A DNA stretch of 6,747 nucleotides from Treponema sp. (GTDB taxonomy: Bacteria > Spirochaetota > Spirochaetia > Treponematales > Breznakiellaceae). Under the pieces are notes generated by a model. That model saw nothing but the letters and a program-made list of their open reading frames with translations. It did not search any database and was not told where the DNA came from. Shown here one piece after another: positions 1 through 5,491 of this stretch. How positions within the stretch are numbered: position 1 is the stretch's first letter; every line of letters starts with the position of its first letter. The DNA is taken from NCBI GenBank assembly GCA_031273835.1, contig JAISRD010000148.1:1-6747 (forward strand), written 5' to 3'. A program made the translations under genes and the position numbers.

Positions 1-12
1 TTCCTTCCGTGT

Positions 13-18
13 TATAAT
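13..18 (+). promoter_or_regulatory. Consensus -10 box immediately upstream of glgX
   Basis: TATAAT matches the sigma-70-type -10 consensus at all six positions. It ends six bases before the ATG at 25, so transcription would be expected to start at or within a base or two of the start codon. The intervening bases (CTTTAT) and those further upstream contain no Shine-Dalgarno-like sequence. The matching -35 box would lie left of the window and cannot be checked. The hexamer and its spacing are seen; promoter function and a leaderless mRNA are inferred. Confidence 0.6.
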
Positions 19-24
19 CTTTAT

Positions 25-2163
25 ATGGATCTTGTGGTTGAGACGGGAAAAGCCCTGCCCCTCGGCGCCTCTCTTACCGAAACCGGGGTAAACTTTTCTC
101 TCTTTTCCCGGCACGCCGAAGAAGTAACCCTGATACTGTTTGATTCCGCGGAAAAAGAAAGCCCCCGCGCCGAATTTAAGCTTGATAAACAGAGCAACAA
201 AACCGGCGATATTTGGCACTGTCATATACGGAAGCTCAAAGAAGGGAGCTGTTACCTCTACCGGGTGGGCGGCCCCTATCTTCCCGAAAAGGGCCTTCGC
301 TTTAACCCGAATAAGCTGCTGCTTGACCCCTACGCAAAGGCCCTGACCGATCTCGGTGAATGGAACGTCGGCGCGTGCCTGGGCTACGATCCCCAGGACC
401 CCGCGGGGGATCTTTCCTTTTCCCGGGTGAATGATATAAAGACCCAGCCCCGCTGTATTGTGGTGAACGACGATTTTGACTGGCAGGGGGACCTTCCCAT
501 CAATTACCCGCTGCGTTTCAGCATACTCTACGAAACCCACATTAAAGGGCTTACGGCCCACCCGAATTCCGGGGTACAGCATCGGGGAACTTACCGCGGG
601 GTAATCGAAAAAATACCCTACTTTAGGGAACTGGGGGTTACGAGCCTTGAGTTTCTTCCGCTGCAGGAATTTAACGAGCGGGAATTCCCCCGGCGCAGTC
701 CCCGGACGGGCAGGCTCCTTACCAATTACTGGGGCTATTCAACGGCGGCTTTTTTTGCCCCCAAGGGTTCCTACGCGTCGGACAGAACGCCGGGCGCTCA
801 GGTGCGGGAATTCAAGGAAATGGTCCGGGAGCTTCACAAGGCGGGACTTGAGGTGATCCTGGACATTGTATTTAACCACACCGCCGAGGGAAATGAGCTT
901 GGGCCGACCTTTTCCTTCCGGGGCCTGGACAACGCAATCTACTACATACTCAGCGAAAACCGCCGTTACTATCAAAATTATTCTGGCTGCGGCAATACCA
1001 TGAACTGTAACCATCCTGTGGTGCGGGGTTTGATCATTGACTGCCTCCACTATTGGGTAACGGAAATGCATGTGGACGGTTTCCGCTTTGATCTGGGTTC
1101 CATACTGGGCCGGGATCAGCAGGGCCGCCTGATGGAAAATCCCCCCACGCTGGAACTTATCGCCGAGGACCCGGTCTTAAGCCACACAAAGATCATCGCC
1201 GAAGCATGGGACGCCGGGGGGGCTTACCAGGTCGGGTGGTTTCCCGGGGGCCGCTGGGCGGAATGGAACGACCGTTACCGTGACGACATACGCCTTTATT
1301 GGCGGGGCGATCCGAATCAGACCAGGCACCTGGCGACCCGGCTTTCCGGTTCCAGCGATCTGTATCTGCGGGACGGCAGAAAACCCTTTCATTCCATCAA
1401 CTTTGTTACCAGCCATGATGGTTTTACCCTGAGGGATTTGGTTTCCTATAATCAGAAACACAACGAGGAAAACGGCGAAGAAAACCGGGACGGAAACGAC
1501 AACAACTGCAGCTACAACAACGGTTCCGAGGGGCCCGCGAAAAACAAGGCCCTCCGGCAGATCCGGGAGCGGATCATGAAGAATTTTATCGCCACCATGA
1601 TGGTTTCCCTGGGTACGCCCATGCTGCTGGGGGGCGATGAGTTCGGCCGGACCCAGGGGGGAAACAACAACGCGTACTGCCAGGACAACGAGATTTCCTG
1701 GTACGACTGGTCTTTAATACAAAGCGAACCGGGCTTTTTCCGTTTCGCCAGGGAGCTTATTGCCTTCCGCCGCCGTCATCACGGTTTAATGCGCCCCGAA
1801 TTTTATACCGGCCGGGACGGAAACTACAACGCCATTCCCGACATCACCTGGTTCGATGAAAAGGGGGCCACCCCGGAATGGGATAAGATCGGCTGCTGTA
1901 TGGCCCTGCGGGTAGACGGAAGCAAGGCGGAGATCCTCGCGGATAAGGACGATAATGATCTTTTCATCATGTTTAACGCGGGAAACAAGCGGGTTGTTTT
2001 TTCCGTCTGCGATCCGCTTGAGGGAAAACACTGGCTGCGGGCGGTGGATACGGCACTGCCTTCGCCCGAGGATGTGCTTGTTCCCGGTACGGAACAAGGG
2101 CTGGCGTATCCCCGGTCCTATTGCGTATCGGCCCGGAGCATGGTGATTCTTATTTCAAGCTAA
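25..2163 (+). CDS. glgX: Glycogen debranching enzyme, GlgX/isoamylase type (GH13)
   Basis: This 712-residue protein should hydrolyse alpha-1,6 branch points of glycogen or limit dextrins in the cytoplasm; no signal peptide is visible. The N-terminal region (about 10-110, starting with PLGA and GVNFSLFS) is the CBM48/isoamylase N domain. The GH13 barrel (about 165-570) carries all four conserved regions: DIVFNH (D280, N284, H285), GFRFD with nucleophile D356, IAEAWD with acid/base E393, and SHDGF (H464, D465). NYWGYST at 234-240 and the GGDEFGRTQGGNNN stretch at 536-549 are typical of GlgX/TreX. Length is normal for the family (about 650-720). The ATG at 25 puts the PLGA motif at the usual distance from the N-terminus, and the next in-frame ATG is far inside the barrel. 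It appears intact and probably shares a transcript with the nucleotidase downstream. No other glycogen gene is in the window. A TreX-like isoamylase with broader specificity is the main alternative. Confidence 0.95.
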   Translation: MDLVVETGKALPLGASLTETGVNFSLFSRHAEEVTLILFDSAEKESPRAEFKLDKQSNKTGDIWHCHIRKLKEGSCYLYRVGGPYLPEKGLRFNPNKLLLDPYAKALTDLGEWNVGACLGYDPQDPAGDLSFSRVNDIKTQPRCIVVNDDFDWQGDLPINYPLRFSILYETHIKGLTAHPNSGVQHRGTYRGVIEKIPYFRELGVTSLEFLPLQEFNEREFPRRSPRTGRLLTNYWGYSTAAFFAPKGSYASDRTPGAQVREFKEMVRELHKAGLEVILDIVFNHTAEGNELGPTFSFRGLDNAIYYILSENRRYYQNYSGCGNTMNCNHPVVRGLIIDCLHYWVTEMHVDGFRFDLGSILGRDQQGRLMENPPTLELIAEDPVLSHTKIIAEAWDAGGAYQVGWFPGGRWAEWNDRYRDDIRLYWRGDPNQTRHLATRLSGSSDLYLRDGRKPFHSINFVTSHDGFTLRDLVSYNQKHNEENGEENRDGNDNNCSYNNGSEGPAKNKALRQIRERIMKNFIATMMVSLGTPMLLGGDEFGRTQGGNNNAYCQDNEISWYDWSLIQSEPGFFRFARELIAFRRRHHGLMRPEFYTGRDGNYNAIPDITWFDEKGATPEWDKIGCCMALRVDGSKAEILADKDDNDLFIMFNAGNKRVVFSVCDPLEGKHWLRAVDTALPSPEDVLVPGTEQGLAYPRSYCVSARSMVILISS

Positions 2164-2183
2164 GGCGCTTTCAATACCGGCGC

Positions 2184-2193
2184 GGGGAGGAGG
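2184..2193 (+). promoter_or_regulatory. Strong Shine-Dalgarno sequence that fixes a TTG start
   Basis: GGGGAGGAGG contains a full AGGAGG core four bases before a TTG codon at 2198. This is the strongest ribosome binding site in the window and decides the start of the nucleotidase gene, which has no ATG before its first catalytic motif. Confidence 0.8.
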
Positions 2194-2197
2194 AATT

Positions 2198-2806
2198 TTG
2201 GACGAAAGCAGTTTTATCCTTGGGGTGGATTTAGACGGCGTGGTGGGAGACTTTTATGGGGCCATGCGGCGTTTTGCCGCGGAATGGCTTAATAAGCCCG
2301 TTGATTCCCTGACCGAGGATGTAAGCTTCGGCCTGGACGAGTGGGGCATCGCGGAATACGGCGGTTATGACCGGCTTCACCGCTTTGCCGTAACCCAGCG
2401 TAACCTTTTCCGGGATATGCTGCCCATTAAGGACGCCCCGGCGACCCTGCGCAAACTTTCCAACCGGGGAATACGGATCAGAATCATCACCCACCGGCTT
2501 TTTCTTAAGTATTCCCATAAAACCAGCATCACCCAAACGGTGGATTGGCTTGATAATTACGACATACCCTATTGGGACCTCTGTTTTATGAACGACAAGG
2601 TAGCGGTGGGCGCCCATGTTTATATTGACGACGCCCCCCAGAACATAACCCAGCTGAGGGGCCAGGGACATAGAACCATCGTTTTTTCCAATTCCACCAA
2701 CAGGGAACTTCCGGGGCCCCGGGCGGACTCATGGCCCGAGGCGGAACGGATCGTGTGCGAAGCCATGGAAGAATGGCGGACCGGCACCACCGATTTGTTC
2801 GGATGA
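2198..2806 (+). CDS. HAD-superfamily 5'(3')-deoxyribonucleotidase-like protein (NT5C family)
   Basis: The 202-residue protein is predicted to dephosphorylate (deoxy)nucleoside monophosphates in the cytoplasm through an aspartyl-phosphate intermediate with Mg2+. HAD motif I is VDLDGVVGD, with nucleophile D11 and acid/base D13; motif II is IITHR with T98; motif III lysine is probably K134 in NDKVAVG; motif IV is the YIDDAP acidic pair D144/D145. All expected catalytic residues are present, and the length matches NT5C proteins (about 180-200). TTG at 2198 is the start because the first in-frame ATG (codon 23) would remove motif I. The gene follows glgX by 34 bases and probably shares its transcript; no biochemical link between the two is obvious. 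Substrate choice within the HAD phosphatases cannot be read from sequence, so a different phosphomonoester is possible. Confidence 0.85.
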   Translation: MDESSFILGVDLDGVVGDFYGAMRRFAAEWLNKPVDSLTEDVSFGLDEWGIAEYGGYDRLHRFAVTQRNLFRDMLPIKDAPATLRKLSNRGIRIRIITHRLFLKYSHKTSITQTVDWLDNYDIPYWDLCFMNDKVAVGAHVYIDDAPQNITQLRGQGHRTIVFSNSTNRELPGPRADSWPEAERIVCEAMEEWRTGTTDLFG

Positions 2807-2842
2807 TCCGGGGCGGGAAGTATCACAAATTGGCGGTTTTAT

Positions 2843-3214
2843 TCACGATTCTTTGCGATACTTTGGCGCTTGCAGTTTTTCCTGAATTTTCCGCTGGCCC
2901 CGCAGGGAGAAAAAGACCACCAGGGCAATGGCAACAAGCACGGCCGCCGCAAAGATCAGTATGGAAAGCAGATCCTGGTTTCCCCCATAGCTTTCAGGAA
3001 CCACGTTCAGATCCGCATAAACCGCCTCTTCCCCCGCCGCTGGGGAAAGAAACATCACGGCGATCACTATGGCGCAGACCGTAAGGGCGGCGCTTATGGC
3101 GATGAGCGCCGTAATGGCCGCAATCTTAACCGGACGGCTTGTCCGCCCGGAAACCGCGAGGTATACAATAAGACCGGCCAGGGCCGCTGAAACAATGCCC
3201 GCAAGAATCAACAT
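2843..3214 (-). CDS. Unrecognised small membrane protein with three predicted helices
   Basis: I do not recognise this 123-residue protein. It has three strongly hydrophobic segments, at about 2-21, 31-55 and 82-103. The loop between the first two is basic (GRTSRPVK), the 57-81 loop is acidic and polar (GEEAVYAD, VPES), and the tail from 105 is rich in R and K. By the positive-inside rule this gives an outside N-terminus, an acidic loop of about 25 residues outside and a cytoplasmic C-terminus. A GGAGG at 3225-3229 lies ten bases before the ATG, supporting the start at 3214. The gene lies 87 bases after the symporter on the same strand, and I see no convincing promoter between them, so cotranscription is likely. 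It converges with the nucleotidase gene. The coding call rests on the coherent membrane topology and ribosome binding site; the function is unknown. Confidence 0.75.
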   Translation of the reverse strand: MLILAGIVSAALAGLIVYLAVSGRTSRPVKIAAITALIAISAALTVCAIVIAVMFLSPAAGEEAVYADLNVVPESYGGNQDLLSILIFAAAVLVAIALVVFFSLRGQRKIQEKLQAPKYRKES

Positions 3215-3224
3215 TCCCCTTTTT

Positions 3225-3229
3225 CCTCC
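3225..3229 (-). promoter_or_regulatory. Shine-Dalgarno GGAGG for the small membrane protein
   Basis: On the minus strand GGAGG is followed by AAAAAGGGGA and then the ATG at 3214. The ten-base spacing is slightly long, and the purine-rich spacer may itself contribute. It supports this small gene being real. Confidence 0.55.
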
Positions 3230-3256
3230 GATTCCCGGCGCTGTTATTGGGAATCT

Positions 3257-3270
3257 CCAAATAATTTTGG
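3257..3270. repeat. Short inverted repeat in the symporter to small-protein gap
   Basis: CCAAA and TTTGG flank a four-base TAAT centre, forming a perfect 5-base dyad. It sits about 43 bases upstream of the small membrane protein's start. It could be an operator half-site pair or a weak hairpin. It is not followed by a T-run on the minus strand, so it does not look like a terminator. Confidence 0.35.
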
Positions 3271-3291
3271 GACAGGCTCAAGGGTCCGGTT

Positions 3292-3306
3292 TTTAGGGGC
3301 CCTAAA
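3292..3306. repeat. Palindrome overlapping the symporter stop codon
   Basis: TTTAGGG and CCCTAAA flank a single central G, a 15-base symmetrical sequence that includes the TAG stop of the symporter gene (3304-3302). The centre is too tight for a fully paired RNA hairpin, which suits a protein-binding dyad better than a terminator. It may be chance. Confidence 0.3.
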
Positions 3307-4546
3307 TAAAGTGGCGTATATCCTTATCTTCCTGGAAACCGCTGGTCTTGCCCACCACATAGGATGCGAAGGAACATATCATCACATCGATAAAGGTTCC
3401 CACGGCGATTAAATAAAAAGCCAGGGGCTTGAGTATCAGGTAACCCGCTTCAAAACCCCTGCCGAAATCGGTACACAGCACCGCCAGGGCGGTATAGGCT
3501 CCGGTACCGGGATAGCGGGCCAGCAGAAAGGAAATAATAAAGGCCCTGATGCCTATGGTCAGGATATCCTCTCTGGGAATGCCCAGGCTGGAGTAGGATT
3601 TGATGATGACAATAAAAGCAACCGCCGCCACCATGGCGCTGCCCGCCCGGCCAAAGATGGAGAAGAGGCTTATGGTAACCGAATTGGCCCTGCGGCGTAC
3701 CCCCAGATTTTCCTTTACATGTTTGATCATCAGGGGAATGGTAAAGTTGATGTCCCCGGAAAAAAAACCGGCCAGGGCGGTACCCAGGGACCCGTAGAGC
3801 TGCACCCAGGGGTTAGTTTTCGGCCTAAGAAAGTAGAGAAAGAGGGGAAAGATTCCGAAGCAAAGTACGACGCTGAAGCTTCCCAAAAGGAGGATCAGAT
3901 CCCTGAAAACATCGGCCCGCAGCGCGGTATGGTAACGTATGGCCCAGTATGCGGAAAGGGCGATGATCATAAGGGCTATGGTTTCCGAAAAAAACGACGC
4001 TATGTGATAAAAGATCCTTGAAAGGGAATCTCCCAGGGCAATTACCGGCTTTGAGTAGTTCTTATCAAAGGAAAGCCCCAGGGCGATAAAAAAGGCGAAT
4101 ATCCACAGGGGCAGGAGGAAAATCCCGTCGTTGATCAGGGTTTGAAATACATTGGAAGGGAAGATTTGAAGTACCGCGTCGGGGATATGCAGCGAAAGGG
4201 TCTCGATATGTTCCTCGCCGTGGATGGGGATACGGGCGGGGGGGAAAAGGAGGGTTACCAGGATACCCAGGGCAATTACAAAAACGGCGCTCACTATTAT
4301 GGCGGCGAAAGTTTTAAGCGTCAGCCCCCAGAAGTTCCGGTCCTGGCGCAGTTCATAAATCGCGATAATCAGGGCAAAAAACAGCAGGGGTATCATGGTA
4401 TAACGGCCGATACGCAGGGCAAACTGTTCAAGCCAGGTAAAAATTTCAAGAACCCCCGTATTCTCGTAGGGGAGCAGAAAGCCCAAAACCGTGCCAAGAA
4501 TGGAACCGATAAGTAATTTGACCCAAATTTTCATGGAGATCAGCAT
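3302..4546 (-). CDS. Divergent DAACS-family (sodium:dicarboxylate/glutamate symporter fold) transporter
   Basis: This 414-residue, strongly hydrophobic inner-membrane protein has the length and segment order of glutamate/dicarboxylate symporters: N-terminal KIWVKLLIGSILGTVLGFLLP, a run of helices to about 240, a hairpin-like HP1 region (255-280), TM7 (288-315), HP2 around YPGTG (345-349) and a final TM8 (372-400). KENLGVRRRANS (278-289) is a recognisable family segment. Key sites differ. Where the family has NMDGT in TM7, this protein has GRAGS (299-303); where GltPh has R397, T398, N401 and D405 in TM8, this one has G383, T384, D387 and C391; the serine-rich HP1 tip reads SGDINFTIP (263-271). 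The fold assignment is firm, but substrate and coupling ion should not be copied from characterised relatives. ATG at 4546 has a modest AGGG nine bases upstream; M5 is an alternative start. It is divergent from the dehydrogenase pair and leads the minus-strand unit. Confidence 0.85.
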   Translation of the reverse strand: MLISMKIWVKLLIGSILGTVLGFLLPYENTGVLEIFTWLEQFALRIGRYTMIPLLFFALIIAIYELRQDRNFWGLTLKTFAAIIVSAVFVIALGILVTLLFPPARIPIHGEEHIETLSLHIPDAVLQIFPSNVFQTLINDGIFLLPLWIFAFFIALGLSFDKNYSKPVIALGDSLSRIFYHIASFFSETIALMIIALSAYWAIRYHTALRADVFRDLILLLGSFSVVLCFGIFPLFLYFLRPKTNPWVQLYGSLGTALAGFFSGDINFTIPLMIKHVKENLGVRRRANSVTISLFSIFGRAGSAMVAAVAFIVIIKSYSSLGIPREDILTIGIRAFIISFLLARYPGTGAYTALAVLCTDFGRGFEAGYLILKPLAFYLIAVGTFIDVMICSFASYVVGKTSGFQEDKDIRHFI

Positions 4547-4569
4547 ACTTTAAAGCCCTGTTCCTTTCA

Positions 4570-4575
4570 AGTATA
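4570..4575 (-). promoter_or_regulatory. Candidate -10 box for the symporter unit
   Basis: Read on the minus strand this is TATACT, five of six matches to the -10 consensus, predicting a start near 4563 and a leader of about 17 bases containing AGGG. No good -35 hexamer is found at 16-18 bases upstream, so the promoter may be weak or need an activator. Confidence 0.35.
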
Positions 4576-4603
4576 CCGAAAACAGGCAAAATCACGTTAT
4601 AGA

Positions 4604-4626
4604 TCCGCGGAATGTCCGGGTATAAT
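4604..4626 (+). promoter_or_regulatory. TCCG/CGGA dyads abutting a second consensus -10 box
   Basis: TCCGCGGA (4604-4611) is a perfect 8-base palindrome. Its right half forms a further dyad with TCCG at 4615-4618 (CGGA, ATG, TCCG). Two bases later comes TATAAT (4621-4626), a perfect -10 box facing the dehydrogenase gene but without a good -35. The cluster lies between the divergent symporter and dehydrogenase genes, a natural place for an operator. Binding is inferred only. Confidence 0.35.
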
Positions 4627-4630
4627 TTCG

Positions 4631-4660
4631 TTGCTAAAAACATGGGTCCTATAGTATATT
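4631..4660 (+). promoter_or_regulatory. Promoter for the dehydrogenase pair, predicting a leaderless mRNA
   Basis: TTGCTA (4631-4636, four of six matches to the -35) and TATATT (4655-4660, five of six to the -10) are separated by 18 bases. The -10 box ends six bases before the ATG at 4667, so transcription should begin at or next to the start codon. No Shine-Dalgarno sequence is present in the preceding 25 bases. The geometry is the same as before glgX. Confidence 0.5.
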
Positions 4661-4666
4661 GTTATC

Positions 4667-5479
4667 ATGAGGGTAATTAAAAATAAACTGGTACTGATTA
4701 CAGGGGGTGCGTCGGGTATCGGAAAACTTATGGCCTTTGACTTTGCCGGCCGCGGGGGACGGGTGTTTGTCTGGGACATAAATCAGGGACAGCTTGAACA
4801 GCTTGAAAAGGAAGCAAAGGGCCGGGGGCTTTCTATTACCGGCATGATCTGCGATGTTTCCGATAAAGAAGAAGTGTATAAAAACGCCGGGATACTGACG
4901 GAGAAGTACGGTCCTGTTGACGTACTTATAAACAACGCCGGGGTAGTATCGGGCAGAACCCTCCTGGAAACGCCGGATGAAAAGATCATCAGAACCCTCA
5001 ATATCAACACCCTTTCCCTGTTCTGGACCGTCAAGGCTTTTCTCCCCGGCATGATCGAACGGGATTCCGGGCATATTGTAACCGTCTCGTCCGCGGCGGG
5101 AATAATCGGCGTAAAGGGCCTGGCGGATTATTGCGCCAGCAAGTTTGCCGCGGTGGGTTTTGATGAATCCCTGCGTATGGAACTGAAGGACCGTAAAAGC
5201 AGGGTCGGAACCACGCTTGTCTGTCCCTACTTTATTGATACGGGAATGTTTGAGGGGGTCAAAACCAGGCTTCCCCTGCTGCTTCCCATCCTGAAAAGCG
5301 GTTACGCCGCGCGGCGCATTGTAAGGGCGGTATTGAAAAATAAGAAACGCCTTATCATGCCCCGCTTTGTCGCCGCCGTGAACCTGATGCGGATCTTTCC
5401 GCCGGGGATACTTGATTTTTGCGCGGATCTGTGCGGGATCAGCAGATCCATGGATGAATTCAAAGGCCGGGAAGCTTAA
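4667..5479 (+). CDS. Short-chain dehydrogenase/reductase resembling the SDR16C / HSD17B11 group
   Basis: This 270-residue classical SDR should interconvert an alcohol and a carbonyl using a nicotinamide cofactor. The Rossmann motif TGGASGIG is at 12-19; D37 ends beta-2 in VWDIN, which favours NAD(H) over NADP(H). NNAG is at 89-92, and the catalytic set is N114, S142, Y155 and K159 (YCASK). Several segments, as I remember the sequences, closely resemble vertebrate HSD17B11/RDH-type enzymes: WDIN, FWTVKAFLP (119-127), HIVTVSSAAG (136-145), FAAVGF (160-165) and CPYFIDTGMF (186-195). That group acts on lipophilic alcohols such as retinol, steroids or long-chain alcohols, but the bacterial substrate is unknown. 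The C-terminal part (about 200-255) is hydrophobic and basic and could associate with the membrane. ATG at 4667 places the Rossmann motif at the normal distance; no Shine-Dalgarno precedes it. It is followed after 12 bases by the aldehyde dehydrogenase, its probable metabolic partner. Confidence 0.92.
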   Translation: MRVIKNKLVLITGGASGIGKLMAFDFAGRGGRVFVWDINQGQLEQLEKEAKGRGLSITGMICDVSDKEEVYKNAGILTEKYGPVDVLINNAGVVSGRTLLETPDEKIIRTLNINTLSLFWTVKAFLPGMIERDSGHIVTVSSAAGIIGVKGLADYCASKFAAVGFDESLRMELKDRKSRVGTTLVCPYFIDTGMFEGVKTRLPLLLPILKSGYAARRIVRAVLKNKKRLIMPRFVAAVNLMRIFPPGILDFCADLCGISRSMDEFKGREA

Positions 5480-5480
5480 A

Positions 5481-5484
5481 AGGA
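5481..5484 (+). promoter_or_regulatory. Shine-Dalgarno AGGA for the aldehyde dehydrogenase
   Basis: AGGA lies seven bases before the ATG at 5492 and directly after the TAA of the upstream gene, which fixes the start and fits translation from a shared mRNA. Confidence 0.6.
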
Positions 5485-5491
5485 CGGAAAC

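Noticed and set aside
1216..1222. G7 run in glgX, with similar runs of seven at 4238-4244, 6407-6413 and 6726-6732, as further slippage sites
   Set aside because: Runs of seven recur through the window and are expected from its preference for GGG and CCC codons; only the nine-base run stands out.
2231..2671. Minus-strand open frame of 146 codons opposite the nucleotidase gene
   Set aside because: No domain is recognisable, and the plus strand encodes complete HAD motifs over the same bases.
2807..2842. Expected bidirectional terminator between the convergent genes
   Set aside because: I looked for a GC stem plus T-run on both strands and found only a five-base CGGAT/ATCCG dyad with a one-base centre at the nucleotidase stop; nothing supports an intrinsic terminator.
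2731..3084. Plus-strand open frame of 117 codons spanning the convergent gap
   Set aside because: It overlaps the end of the nucleotidase gene and the small membrane protein on the other strand, is proline- and arginine-rich, and has no ribosome binding site.
3270..3295. GGAC/GTCC stem followed by a T-run (plus strand) in the gap between the minus-strand genes
   Set aside because: The stem is only four bases, and the T-run is on the plus strand, where no gene upstream needs terminating.
4642..4680. A 12-codon upstream reading frame overlapping the SDR start, resembling a leader peptide
   Set aside because: It has no ribosome binding site, would be transcribed only from the weaker upstream -10 box, and nothing in its content (MGPIVYCYHEGN) points to attenuation.
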